A stretch of 64,000 nt of DNA from Channallabes apus (lineage: Eukaryota > Chordata > Actinopteri > Siluriformes > Clariidae): assembly GCA_030522415.1 (NCBI GenBank), contig CM060121.1:9033976-9097975 (forward strand). Direction: 5' to 3'. Both the position numbers and the translations under genes were made by a program. Every line of letters starts with the position of its first letter. The stretch's first letter is position 1. The notes beneath the pieces were generated by a model. That model was not told the DNA's origin, made no database searches, and worked only from the letters and a program-made list of their open reading frames with translations. Positions 53,265-64,000 of this stretch are shown one piece after another.

Positions 53265-53766
53265 CAGAGGTGTCAAGTAATGAAGTACAAATACTTCGTT
53301 ACCTTACTTAAGTAGAAATTTTGGGTATCTATACTTTACTGGAGTAATTATTTTTCAGCCGACTTTTTACTTCTACTCCCTACATTTTTAAGCAATTATC
53401 TGTACTTACTACTCCTTACACTTTAAAAATAGCCTCGTTACTCTATTTTGATAATCAGAACGCGCAACCCCCCCGGTCGCCAGATAAGAACGCGCACAAC
53501 GCCCCCCCCCACGGTCTCATGATAAGAACGCGCACAACGCACCCCCCCCCCCCAGTCGCATGATCAGAAAGCGAGACCTTAATGCTTTTGTCGCCCCTCA
53601 CGGTACTTTTACTTTTATACTTTAAGTAGTTTTGAAATCAGTACTTTTAAACTTTTACTTAAGTAAAAAGCTTGCGTTGATACTTCAACTTCTAAAGGAG
53701 TATTTTTGAACCCTAGTATCTATACTTCTACTCAAGTAATGAATGTGAATACTTTTGACACCACTG
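53265..53766 (+). mobile_element. hAT-type MITE with G/C-run minisatellite
   Basis: The termini CAGAGGTGTCAAGTAATG and 'TACTTTTGACACCACTG' are inverted; an exact 8-bp duplication CCAATAAC flanks them (53257-53264, 53767-53774). Subterminal 'acttaagtagaaattttggg' sequences pair across the element. The centre (53450-53575) holds three units of 'agaacgcgcacaacgc' plus long C runs. A partial copy is at 45873-46146, and the element at 35924 has related ends. Confidence 0.92.
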
Positions 53767-53774
53767 CCAATAAC

Positions 53775-55936
53775 TGTACGACTGTCTGTAACTGTAAGGC
53801 TCTGCAAGAGACCCCTGATGTAGCCTTCACTATTTAAGGTAACAACAAAGATCCTGCACCTTTTGGTCAAAGAGAGCATGTTGGATTATAAAGACAAGAA
53901 ATCTGCTCAGGTACTGGAGAGCAAGATTATTTCCTGCTTTAAAAGTCAATAGTAATATTCTAATATAAACAGTTCATTTGATTGTGAGCCAGTACATTGT
54001 GGATACGATAGGCATGATGTAACTAAAGCTTGTTAATGCATCTAGTGGAACATATAGTGGATTACAACAATCCATCCTAGAGGTAATGAACATATGAACA
54101 ACGATTTCTGCATCATTACATTAATTTGGCATTACATGAATTTCTTGTGAACATTAAGAGGAGAGGGTCCTTTACAGATTCCACAAATGCATTATTCTGG
54201 TGTATATCTGTAACAGTGAAAGCAAATAGGACATTCATAAATAACTTACAAAGAAGTTGACTATATGGAGATAAAACAGTAGATGTAGAATAAAGTCTTG
54301 TGATACATAAAAGTCATCTATCACAATACACAATCTCAATGCATGATACATCAGCACAAACCAGGAGATGCATACCTGATCTCTAGTTGGTCATTTACTA
54401 CTTTAACCAGCACTCTGCGTTGTGATGAGACCCTAGTCCAGACCAACTGAATAACTGTTTGGCTACACTTGTTTGGCTAACGAATTATTTTACATTATTT
54501 GTTTTAGACAAGGTAATATCTGTTTAAGGAAATATGTAGGTATATGTTAGTAAAATTAATCTCTTGAAACTTATTCACTAATCCACTAATATAAAATGAT
54601 TATATTGTCATCAGTTAGTTATCAAACTGTCTGGTTTTATTTCTTATGTGCAAGACAGAGGTGAAGACCCACTAATACAATATTGTCAGACAAACGCATC
54701 TTCTTATGCGTGACACTACAATGCAATTTTGCATTGTATATTTTGCAATTTACAAATATATGCTATTGTGTCTTCTGTATGAATATCATCATTTTTTATT
54801 TGTGTTCTCAGAATTTCTTTTTTCCTTTCTGAGTGAAAGTATTTCCTGAATAAGGAATGAGTGTAAGGATGAGACCATCCTTAGGGTATCCAATTGGCAC
54901 TATCCACAGCAAACTCATGGCAATCTTCAGGCCATCCACATGGGGCTATCTTCAACAGCAGTGAGTAATTCTCAGGTGACGGTAGCTCAAAGCAGAAGTA
55001 GGCCATGAGCAAAATTCAGGCAGGACTAGAGGGCAGATATAATCAGGATCATCAGGCCTCTGGATTAACACATGTAGCATACAGTATAACGTGTAATACA
55101 TGTAGTATACTTTTGTCCTGTACGAAGTTCAGTGAGTAAACTGTGACTTCAGAAAGACTGGCTTAATCAACTAACTAGTATGACAGCATAATTAAAAGGG
55201 AATGTCATAAGGTTACACAAGCCCAAAGGTACCCTGTAACATAAAACAGCCAGCAACCTCATCATCAACAAACCTGAACGGATGTGTGAGACCGTCAGAA
55301 GACTACCTGGGCCTATTTTGCCTTAGAGAAAACCTAAGAATAATAAACCAGTAGTCTTCTTTCTATTCATTATAAAGATAAAATGACTGAAGGTTTACCT
55401 CAGGTAATGTGGTAAGACATTTATGTGATAGATTGTTTATTAGTAGTATTTTATAAATAATTACAATTTTTATTATGGACAAACTAGACAGTAAGATATT
55501 ATAATAGTTCAACCTTAAAAGAAAAAGTTATAGAAAGGCTTAAAAAGTCATAAAGGAACATTATATGTTGGTTATCTTAGCAATATTTCTGAGATGAAAA
55601 AAGGTTCTAGTTTTAATGACACCAATATGTTTAATTTCATTATGTTTCATAAGGGGACTTGGGGGTTACAACATGATCAGAAAGCTTAGAAAATTCCTTC
55701 AGGTAGCTTGAAGAACTATTCTTCAAGATTAGATAAAAAAAAAAAAAAGTCAAGAAAGTCTTGGGGAAAAATGTGAGGTGGATCAAGACTTTTTGCACCG
55801 CACCACTTATCCAGCAAAGAGCAATGGGCTTAGAAAAAACCTTTTGGAACCCAAACCTTACTTTAATATACATAGGGGAGTCATTATTTACATTTACAAC
55901 TGATATTGTATACATCAGTATATATATACAGTATAT
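53775..55936. other. Intergenic sequence without recognised features
   Basis: About 2.2 kb in which I can support no gene or element. Balanced to AT-rich composition. Confidence 0.45.
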
Positions 55937-56184
55937 AGTACAGGCAGTGGCGGTTCTACACTGAATTGCTCCCTGGGCGAGACTCCCTCCCGGCGCCCCC
56001 CCAAAAAAAATGTAATAAAAAACTTCACATTTTGTACACACCACACCTTTTAATAAACTACTCAGAACTTAAATAAATATACTGTGTACAAACAAATATT
56101 ATATAAATATTGAATTAATATAGAACAAATCACACTAAAGAAAAATAACTTACTTCACTGCAGAACAGAAACCACAAACTGAAA

Positions 56185-56466
56185 CTAAAATCTGACTTTT
56201 CTGGCCTTTCTAGATGCAAAATCATCAATAATGGCATCATATGAGATCTGCTCCCCTATTGCATGATTTCTGCTTATGACAGCAAGTTCCTGAGACATGG
56301 TTGACCTCAGGTATGTCTTGATTAACCTGAGTTTGGAAAAGCTCCTCTCTGCTTGAGCTACAGTCACTGGCAATGTAAGTGCAATCGTGAGAGCAGTCCA
56401 AAAGTTTGGGTAGATCTCAGATAGATCCTTATCGTGCAGAAAAGTGATAAGCTCAAAGAGACTCAT
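56185..56466 (-). pseudogene. hAT transposase C-terminal dimerisation domain
   Basis: 93 codons on the - strand encode 'FWTALTIALTLPVTVAQAER' and 'SFSKLRLIKTYLRSTMS', the hallmark of the hAT C-terminal dimerisation region of ZMYM1-like transposases. It ends 'ASRKARKVRF' then stop. The usual 'RLSGLAILSIE' stretch is replaced by 'ELAVISRNHAIGEQI'-type sequence. The N-terminal and catalytic parts are absent. Confidence 0.85.
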
Positions 56467-56495
56467 GGTTTTTGATGGCAGTCATTAGACACTTT

Positions 56496-56728
56496 CATTC
56501 ATTCATTTTCTATACCGCTTAATCCTGTGTTCAGGGTCGCGGGGGGCCTGGAGCCTATCCCAGGAGACTTCGGGCACTAGGCGGGGTACACCCTGGACAG
56601 GGTGCCAATCCATCGCAGGGCACATACACATACACACACTCACACACTACGGGGAATTTAGGAACGCCAATTAGCCTAACCTGCATATCTTTGGACTGTG
56701 GGAGGAAACCGGAGTACCCGGAGGAAAC
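56496..56728 (-). mobile_element. HE1/DANA-like SINE inserted in the hAT
   Basis: 5'-truncated copy in - orientation ending in (CATT)n at its 3' end (56496 onward), flanked by a 12-bp duplication ATTAGACACTTT (56484-56495, 56729-56740). The perfect duplication indicates a recent insertion. Confidence 0.92.
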
Positions 56729-57063
56729 ATTAGACACTTTATTAATCTAATATAATCTAATCTAAGGGAGGAACAATTAGCTCCTTGGTTAATTTACTGC
56801 CTCAGATTATCTGCTTTGTCACGTAACAGAGTTATAGCAAATGGAAAATGTCTTTTAAACTATCTACACATATGTAAATTAAACTGGCTATTTACAGTAT
56901 ACTGTAAATATATTGTAAATATATTGGTTATAGCCAACATTAACATAATATACAATGGAAATAAATAACTGTACTTGCTGCAAAGCATAATTTTGTGGTT
57001 ACATTTTGTGGTATTTAATAGAAACCATTAGAATTTCTGTGATGGTTTGTAAATTAGGCTTTT

Positions 57064-57066
<3 letters not shown>

Positions 57067-57130
<64 letters not shown>
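57067..57130 (+). repeat. (GT)32 microsatellite
   Basis: Uninterrupted GT run inside the hAT element. Confidence 0.97.
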
Positions 57131-57133
<3 letters not shown>

Positions 57134-57878
57134 AGCAAGGTAAGCATAGCAAGCATCATAAGCAAGAAGGCTAACAAACCTAAGAGTTAACGTTATACCA
57201 CTAATTAACATGATGACATGAATAACTTAATCATACAGAGAGAACATTGGTGAATACCTTTATCTTTTGCCCGTTTCTCCTCATCTTCTTTTCTTTTTTT
57301 TTTTTCTAAATTGGGCCCCTGACAGCTTTGGCCTTTTTCTCTCCATCACTGTGTTTACTTTATACAGTAATCGACGATTCGACAATCAGCAGATTTCCCC
57401 CAACGCTGTCACTCACGAGCAGAAGTCAAGACTAAACCAATTCACCTCCACAGCATCATCGTTTTTATTATATATTTTTATTTGCCATTTCACACAATTA
57501 AATAAATGAAAAAAATGCAAATTATTGGTGTGTGTTTATAATATTTTGAATGAAATGTGCGTTATTTGTAAGAAAGTCAGGTAGACATAATTTAGCCCCC
57601 TTCTTGTCCGCTTCATTTGGGAGAGGTGATCTGTACTCTGCGAACCCCCCCCCACCCCCCCGTCTTCCTCTCGACCCATCATCCGCTCAACACCCCCCCC
57701 CCCCGGTCTTCTCCGCTCGCTCAGCTTCTGTGCGGCTCATTCAGGCGCGGCGCGGCCGCAGGTATCACAGATAATAGAAAACCGCTTAGCGGCACAGATT
57801 TTAATTTTTTACTCCAGGTTCGTGTGACGCCCCCCACTGCCCACTTCGCCCTACCCTAAAACCGCCACTGAGTACAGG

Positions 57879-58170
57879 CCAAAAGTTTGGACACACCTTC
57901 GTTCATTCAATGTGTTTACTTTATTTTCATGACCATTTACATTGGTAGATTCTCGCTGAAGGCATCGAAACTATGAATGAACACATGTGGAGTTACTGTA
58001 CAGTATGTACTTAACAAAAAAGGTGAAATAACTGGAAACATGTTTTATATTCTAGTTTCTTCAAAATAGCCACCCTTTGCTCTGATTACTGCTTTGCACA
58101 CTCTTGGCATTCTCTCGATGAGCTTCAAGAGGTCGTCACCTGAAATGGTTTTCCAACAGGTTTTGCTGTT
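57879..58170 (-). mobile_element. Tc1-like element, terminal part
   Basis: 'ccaaaagtttggacacacct' at 57880 is a typical Tc1 terminal sequence, followed by 'attttcatgaccatttacatt' and 'atagccaccctttgctctga', the reverse complement of the end of a fish Tc1 transposase ('KSRVCKAVI'-like). It stops near 58168. No second terminus seen. Confidence 0.7.
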
Positions 58171-59003
58171 TTAAATAAAAATGTAGGATTTTTTTATGCT
58201 ATCGTCTATTTGAATGGGGAAGTATGCTGATATATCTGCATCAGGAGCCTTTCTATAGCTGAGAAGGCCTTGCCTACTTGCAATTAAGAATACCACCACT
58301 TCACCTGGACCGAATAAATACAATCTTTTTTTTGTATGGTCAGTTTTTAAGAAGAGGGTATAATTGTTACATTGGGGTACTTTTTTTTCTCCTTAACTAT
58401 ATGTTTCTTTAAGTGTATATATAGAGCAGCTGTCATAAATATTGTCTAAAATATGCCAGTTGCTACAGGCTTTGTATCTTACCAACCAGGGGGCACAGGT
58501 GTGCAGAATGCTAACCACGGGTCCAGCAGAGAGCCTGCCTGCTGCTGGGGATAGAAAATGCACATATTTTAATCCACAATATTATATCCATATATATAAT
58601 CCACAATTTATCCACAATCCACAATTTATCCACAATCCACAATTTCCCAAACCGACCAGACAAGTGCAGTTTCCCAAACCATTCAATATGGAAACATATA
58701 GAAGATAAAGTACTGTGCAAAAGTATTGAACCACAGCACTTTGGAAGCAAAATATACAGGCTTTCTTTTTTGTAGAATACTTCTCAATCACCATCCACTA
58801 TGCACCACCCATAACTTATGTTTATGACTGCACTACTGTATATTCCACCCATATCTATTCTGTATATACTGTATGATATAGACATCCATATGTATACATG
58901 TGTAGATCATATTTACTGCACCTACTGTACATTAATCACTCATTACTGTACATATGGACTCATTGTACATAGGCCATTGAAGCACTTCTGGTTAGACGCT
59001 AAC
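58171..59003. other. Intergenic sequence with a short tandem repeat
   Basis: Only 58592-58647 stands out: three copies of an 18-base unit ('ccacaatttatccacaat'). The rest is AT-rich and unrecognised. Confidence 0.6.
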
Positions 59004-59005
59004 TA

Positions 59006-59552
59006 CACTACCGTTCAAAAGTTTGGGGTCACTTGCAAATTTCTTTGTTTTTGTTTAGTGATTTATTTTCTACATTCTACAACAATACTGAGGATTTCAA
59101 AACTATAAAATAACACATCTGGAATTAGGTAATTACGTAACAACAACATAAACAACAGTTAGTTGTTATTTTAAGACACAGAGGTCAGCCTTTCTGTAAT
59201 AGTTCTTGTAAGAACAGTATTGTGCATTTGCAAAATCCGTCAAGCACCATAATGAAACTGGCTCTCATGAAGGCCGTCCCAGGAGGGCGAGACCAAAACC
59301 TACCTCTGCTGCAGACGAGAAGTTCATTTAGAGTTATCAGCCTGAAAAATGACCAATTAACAGCAGCTCAGATTAGAGGCGTTATGAAGTCTTTACAGAG
59401 CAGAAGTAGCAGAAACATCTCAATATCAACTGTTCAAAGGAGATTAATGCATTTTTTGGACGCCTTCAGCAAAACTTTACAATGTAGATAGAAATAAAAA
59501 TCAGGAACCATCATGGAGTTAGAAAGCGACCCCAAACTTTTGAACGGTAGTG
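59006..59552 (+). mobile_element. Internally deleted Tc1-like element with intact ends
   Basis: The ends CACTACCGTTCAAAAGTTTG (59006) and 'CAAACTTTTGAACGGTAGTG' (ending 59552) are inverted and flanked by TA (59004-59005, 59553-59554), the Tc1/mariner target. Inside, an open stretch encodes the N-terminal DNA-binding part of a Tc1 transposase ('LTAAQIRGVMKSLQSRSSR' and 'ISISTVQRRL'); the catalytic domain is deleted. Confidence 0.93.
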
Positions 59553-59613
59553 TATATTTCAGTGGCTCAATACATGTACTTTGGACATTGACAATAAAGT
59601 TGAACCTAATGTA

Positions 59614-59816
59614 AAACGACTGCTCCCGTCAACGGGTCGCCACAGCAGACCATCCAACTTGGCACAGGTTTTATGCTGGATGTCTTTCCTGATGCAACCC
59701 TCCCATTTTATTTGGGCTTGGGACCGGTGGCTAGGGTTTGGGTATTTGCTGGAAATCAAACCCCAGGGTTCCTCATGGAAGGCGAGAAATTTACCACTGA
59801 GCCACCAATGCCCCTA
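59614..59816 (-). mobile_element. tRNA-derived SINE with DANA-like tail (copy B)
   Basis: On the - strand: 'ggggcattggtggctcagtgg' type head at 59816, box B 'ggggtttgatttcc' (about 59752-59765), core 'aatgggagggttgcatcagg', 3' end 'gttggatggtctgctgtggcg'. Collinear with 16832-17035. Confidence 0.72.
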
Positions 59817-60410
59817 AAAATATGTATTACAAAATAATTGGAATAATAATAATATCACTGATTACATTAAAGCTGATCAGTTTACTTTTAGCTTTAATTT
59901 TTCTAAAATTTCTAAAAAAAAAATTTTGTTGTAAATAAAAGTTTGTATTCTGGTGTTTTCGTAGTCAAGTCAAGTAGGCTTTTATAGTCACTTCAACCAT
60001 AGGTAGTTCAGTACACAGTGAAACAAAACAAAGTTTCTCCAGGAAAAGTTTTGAGGTCATTCAACATTATGCAAAAGTCGTTTTACCACAGTCACACTAA
60101 CGTTTAAAAACAATGTTGTCGCAGTGTTGGGTTTTTGGGCGGACAACATCATACAACATTAGCGTAAGACAAATGAGATGATGTAATGGGCTGAGAAAAC
60201 TCCAGACTGGAGCATTCTTCCCATTCTGCCTCATATTTCTGGCATCCAGATGGTTCTGTACATTTTGAAAAGCATGACATTTCAAAATAATCTTGTACGA
60301 GCACCACATGCTAGAAAGACAGGACCCATTTCGAGTGGGTTGTTAGTGATATAGCATTGTACATTTCCCACCTGATTTTGATCTGAAGATCTGACATATT
60401 CATGGAATAA

Positions 60411-61118
60411 GGCTGAATCCCATTTCTATTTTCTACCCCTTCCCCTACCCCTTCCCCTACCCCTTCCCCTTCCCCTTGTCCCTTGAAACGAAGTGGAAAG
60501 GGGAAGGGTTTAAATTTTTCCCCTAAGAAATGGGACACCACTACAACACTGTTATACGTCATCATACGTTGTCACTAGTTCCTAATGTTACGTTAAAGGA
60601 CATGCGCCGATGTTTATCACACATTGCAATAAGAGAGAGATTACTCACTCCCAAAGTTTTTTTGCGCCGTATTTCATCCCTATACATAATATAAATTATA
60701 AAAATATATAAAAATAAAATATATATTTGTAATATCGTGCAATCGGTGCTAGCCGCTAGCAAACTTTAGCGATTTTTTTGCAAACATTTCTTTACAGAAC
60801 ATCACCATAAACACAAACACAAGACTAGAGGTAATATACATATAATGAAAACTTGTCATAAAAATCTTTATTTATGGCAAAAATTTACATTTATGGGTCT
60901 GTTTGCTCGAGTGAGCCGCCATGTTGAAAATTTCGCTTAGCCCTTCGTTTGAAGTGAGGTCCTGAAAAATCTTCGTTTGGAGGGCTATCTGGCCCTTCCC
61001 CTTCCCCCTCCCCCTCCAACCAAAAGAGAAATGAGACACCCCTACCCCTTCACGTGAACGCGCCAAACGGAGGGGTAGGGCTATGTGAAGGGGTAAGGGG
61101 TAGAAATGGGATTCAGCC
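60411..61118. mobile_element. TAA-flanked inverted-repeat element with C-rich ends
   Basis: The termini GGCTGAATCCCATTTCTA and 'TAGAAATGGGATTCAGCC' are perfect inverted repeats, flanked by TAA at 60408-60410 and 61119-61121, which suggests a PIF/Harbinger or ISL2EU-type non-autonomous element. Each end continues into a CCCCTT/AAGGGG array (60437-60475 and 61083-61105), and a second inner pair of such arrays occurs at 60493-60530 and 60985-61050. No coding sequence recognised. Confidence 0.85.
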
Positions 61119-61562
61119 TAAGTCTTAGCCTTCAGGGTTGCCAGCCCCCCAGAAAAGAAATAATAATAAAACATTGGCACCCCAAACAGTTGCTGGACGG
61201 TTTGTATGGTGCCCTGGCTTGGCCTTGTATCCCACCCCAGGATATAATCTAATGTTCTGTCTGAGATACGATGCTCCACCATGACTCTAACCAGGTCAAA
61301 GCCATTCCTAAAAGTGATTAAGAGTGAAAGAGTAACTCATGTCCCTCGTCTCCACTAAGAACGGAAGTAGTGCTAGGGGGAATTGAGAACCCTGAGCACA
61401 AATACTGACACAATTGAATAAATTGGACAGGGTCTTTATATTTTAAATGCTCAGTTGCTTTAACTCCTATCTTGCTTATAAATGTCCACTGATGAAGTAA
61501 CACATGCCAATTTGTGCTGATGTCAGTTTGTGAGGCAGAACTTCATAAGGAAGAACATCTGG

Positions 61563-61563
<1 letters not shown>

Positions 61564-61637
<74 letters not shown>
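61564..61637 (+). repeat. (TG)37 microsatellite with nearby (AC)n
   Basis: A TG run, then (AC)n at 61702-61735, in inverted relation about 70 bases apart; same layout as at 13627-13781. Confidence 0.95.
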
Positions 61638-61638
<1 letters not shown>

Positions 61639-61706
61639 TTCCTTTACATAGGGCCAACTCTTTGCCTGTCTTTTAACAGTTATTTCACTTCCATTGACCC
61701 ACACAG

Positions 61707-61739
<33 letters not shown>

Positions 61740-62002
61740 GCAATCAGATGCTTTTCATCACTGCATAAAGAAGAGAAAGTCCCGCCTTGAACATCTGTCT
61801 CTCACATGCTTTGATGTTCTAATTAGCTTCCTTTCATGGCTTTTTCTGTCATTTTATATCTATGAAATTTGAAGGAATGCAAAAAGACTGATTAAATCTC
61901 CTACTGGGTAATTCCTGCAGTAGGGAAAGTGTGTGGCAGTTTTACTTCAAGGAAGAGGATTAGCCAGTGTGCTTATATCAGCTGATATCAGTTGAAATGC
62001 AA

Positions 62003-62040
62003 TTCATTCATTCATTCATTCATTCATTCATTCATTCATC
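62003..62040 (+). repeat. (ATTC)n microsatellite, probable SINE-tail remnant
   Basis: Tetranucleotide run followed by 'ggttgtggtggatcctgtcc' and 'accagtgcattgtagggca', which resembles the - strand of an HE1-type tail (to about 62125). Likely a degraded SINE in - orientation. Confidence 0.6.
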
Positions 62041-62689
62041 AGTAACCTCTTATGGTTGTGGTGGATCCTGTCCTGGTGTAATGCAGGAACACACTCTAAA
62101 TAGAATACCAGTGCATTGTAGGGCAGCATGCACATATAGACTCACGCACATATTCACAGCTCCAGACATTTTTTTTTTAATAAATATGTTGTTAGGTGGA
62201 AAATCAAGAAAATTGCCCAATGTGTAACACTTCACAGTGACCTGAGCTGAGTATCAACTGGGGACTGTGTAGCTGTGAGACTAGGCTCGGAATGATTCAT
62301 GATGGTACCTGAATTTGCTAATAGATTCCGTTGTCATAGATCATGACAGTTATCACATTCAATGTCTGCCAGGAACAAATGCCTGCAAATGTAATATTGA
62401 CAAAAATACAGTTGTTTATTAGATATACACTAAGTTGTATATTGTGATATGTTTCCATTTTGCATAGTTTATCATTCTATACTAGCCTTAATAGCCTGTA
62501 ATGTCTGAATCTGGGAGTTTTATGTTTTCCTTTTAGTTTCCCTTGTCCATGCTGGTGAACGTCTTCTCTCGCAAAACAATAATGGACTTTGAAATTAGGA
62601 CAATGAAACAAAACTTGGATATACAAGAGTACTATGTATCCACTGCTTCTTAGTTCCTGTTACCCAATAACTAAACTATACAAGGGTGT

Positions 62690-62910
62690 TTGAGTCAAAC
62701 CAGGACTTGTGACTGTGCAGAATAATCAAACACTATTATAAGACTAAAAATTTCTTTATTTCTCCTTTCTACGCTAATGCACTCATCCCAGTGTTTCACT
62801 AATGCATTGGTACCATCAGAGTAGAAAGTTTTCTCAATATGCCAAAGCCATGATCAGACTGTCTCCTTTTCGTCTGGATTGCTGGCCTCCCAGGAACTCC
62901 TTTAATGGCG
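62690..62910 (-). mobile_element. Mariner-like transposase C-terminal fragment
   Basis: One - strand frame reads 'TFYSDGTNALVKHWDECISV' (about 62831-62772) and on to 'IIVFDYSAQSQVLV', with a frameshift just upstream at the 'EFLGGQ' stretch. That is the end of a mariner/SETMAR-type transposase including the region after the third catalytic residue. It is truncated, with no inverted repeat found. Confidence 0.68.
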
Positions 62911-62919
62911 CAAATGCAG

Positions 62920-63150
62920 TGAAACCTCGGATTACAAGTAACGCGGTTTACGAGTGTTCCGCAAGATGAGCAAAGATTTTTAATACATTTTGACTTGAAA
63001 AACGAGCATTGTCTTGGTTTACGAGCACCGAGTATCATGTATCACGCATGCACTTGTTTTGACACCAAGCGTCACGTCATCACAACTGAACCAACAGTTT
63101 TTCTCTCTCTTCCGCTGCGGAATTGTAGGTAATCGTCTCTCCTGCTAGGT
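62920..63150. mobile_element. Probable mariner-type MITE end
   Basis: 'cagtgaaacctcggattaca' followed by 'gcggtttacgagtgttccgc' and 'gtcttggtttacgagcacc' resembles the CAGTGGAACCTCGG-type ends of fish mariner MITEs and the MITE at 9186. The other end was not located; the following (AC)n and hairpin may be part of the same element. Confidence 0.45.
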
Positions 63151-63153
63151 GAA

Positions 63154-63199
<46 letters not shown>

Positions 63200-63200
63200 C

Positions 63201-63289
63201 ACACTCAGAAACTCTGCAGGCACTAAGACTCAGCAGGCGAGGGATCGTCTCCCCTGCTGGGTCTTAGTGCCTGCAGAGTTTCTGAGTGT
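63201..63289. repeat. Long hairpin: 37-base inverted repeat with 15-base spacer
   Basis: 63201-63237 and 63253-63289 are reverse complements with a single mismatch by eye ('gactcagcagg' against 'cctgctgggtc'), separated by 15 bases. They are bordered by (AC)n on the left (63160-63194) and TG-rich sequence on the right, so pairing can extend further. Confidence 0.93.
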
Positions 63290-63370
63290 GTGTGTGTGTT
63301 TGTTTGTGTCTGTGTAAGGCAGAGAGTGTGTGTGTTTGTTTGGGAACCTGAGAGGAGGGGGGCTGTAAAG

Positions 63371-63371
<1 letters not shown>

Positions 63372-63411
<40 letters not shown>
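63372..63411 (+). repeat. (GT)n microsatellite
   Basis: GT run ending in GCGCGC. Confidence 0.95.
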
Positions 63412-63420
<9 letters not shown>

Positions 63421-63479
63421 TCACTTACACCAATACACACACACTGAAACTCTGCTCTGTCGCGATTGTTTTCAAAGGT

Positions 63480-64000
63480 AAGGTCCTGGGGGGTGTTCTT
63501 CGTACGTCGCTTGAAACATCCGGGATGAATTGACACATCTAAGATGAGATCATCGTGCTAATTACGCTCCGGCTAAGTTGGTTCTTCGAGCACACCTGTT
63601 GTTGATGATTAGTATGGCCGGATTGAGTTGTCTAGGATTAGTGCGCGCTCGTGCGTTGGTTTAAAAGGCGATATGCATCGACAGTAGAAACACTGATCAC
63701 AAGTCCTTTGATTGGTTGACGAAATGACAAAAGAACAAGCTAAAAGTTTTTTGTCCCACGTGTTATGCGCTGAAATGCTTCCCTGCCATGGATCCCCACC
63801 ACACACACACACATAATCGCTATCAAATATTATATTAGAACATATGCACATATGTTTTACAAATTACATGAGACAATAAAATAAAATAAGAAATATGAAA
63901 ATAAATATGTTGTATATGGAAAATATAAATATAATTTCTTTTTCAAAAACATGTATAATTTTATATTGTTTACTTTATAATAAAATTAGTTTTGTCCAAT
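63480..64000. other. Window end, possible transposon terminus, otherwise unrecognised
   Basis: 'ggtcctggggggtgttcttc' and 'gtacgtcgcttgaaacatcc' at 63482-63523 look like the outer end of a Harbinger-type element whose partner would lie outside the window. 63790-64000 is very AT-rich with nothing else to report. Confidence 0.35.

Larger units (their letters stand above)
55945..57870 (-). mobile_element. hAT DNA transposon with transposase C-terminus
   Basis: The termini CAGTGGCGGTTCTA (55945) and TAAAACCGCCACTG (ending 57870) are inverted, with an exact 8-bp duplication AGTACAGG (55937-55944, 57871-57878). It carries a truncated transposase on the - strand, an inserted SINE (56496-56728), a (GT)n tract (57067-57130) and a GC-rich right end with several C runs (57640-57720). 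Inserted at the edge of a Tc1-like element (57879 onward). Confidence 0.93.

Noticed and set aside
53890..55350. Possible single-copy gene or large dispersed repeat
   Set aside because: No splice-bounded coding segments and no motif I could name.

Overview
The window is vertebrate nuclear DNA from a ray-finned fish. An otophysan such as a catfish is my best guess, an inference from the repeat types: abundant Tc1-like relics, hAT and Harbinger elements, DIRS, and tRNA-derived SINEs with L2-like tails. It is AT-rich, full of (GT)n/(CA)n microsatellites and gene-poor. I recognise one host gene. The rest is intron, probable 3' UTR and intergenic DNA made largely of mobile elements, many nested.

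1-28.9 kb holds the 3' part of a TARP-family gene on the + strand, best matched to the AMPA-receptor auxiliary subunit gamma-3 (cacng3). Exon 2 (14011-14094), exon 3 (22174-22314) and the last coding exon (24850-25268) join with one reading frame, all at phase-1 junctions, and end in the Thr-Thr-Pro-Val PDZ ligand. Exon 1 is not visible and presumably lies upstream of base 1. Exons 2 and 3 are bracketed by unusual pyrimidine and TG/CA repeat tracts. The introns carry Tc1-like relics, SINEs, solo LTRs, hAT elements and a Harbinger-type element.

28.9-41.3 kb is intergenic: two L2-type LINE remnants, hAT elements at 33.7 and 35.9 kb, and a Harbinger element (37.6-39.3 kb) with transposase and Myb-like remnants plus an inserted MITE.

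41.4-45.5 kb is the most striking part. An LTR retrotransposon with a 5-bp target duplication carries an unrecognised proline-rich reading frame. Its 3' LTR is split by a complete DIRS-type element that has inverted repeats and an internal complementary region, but whose single 569-codon frame fuses Gag directly to a tyrosine recombinase with no reverse transcriptase between them.

45.5-64 kb contains a second copy of the hAT family seen at 6.3 kb (both carry pieces of two different hAT-related proteins), a hAT with a transposase C-terminus and a SINE inside it (55.9-57.9 kb), several internally deleted Tc1 elements, a TAA-flanked C-rich inverted-repeat element (60.4-61.1 kb), a mariner remnant and a long hairpin near 63.2 kb. 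No host gene, tRNA, rRNA or CRISPR was recognised there. All family assignments rest on motif recognition by eye, not on database searches.
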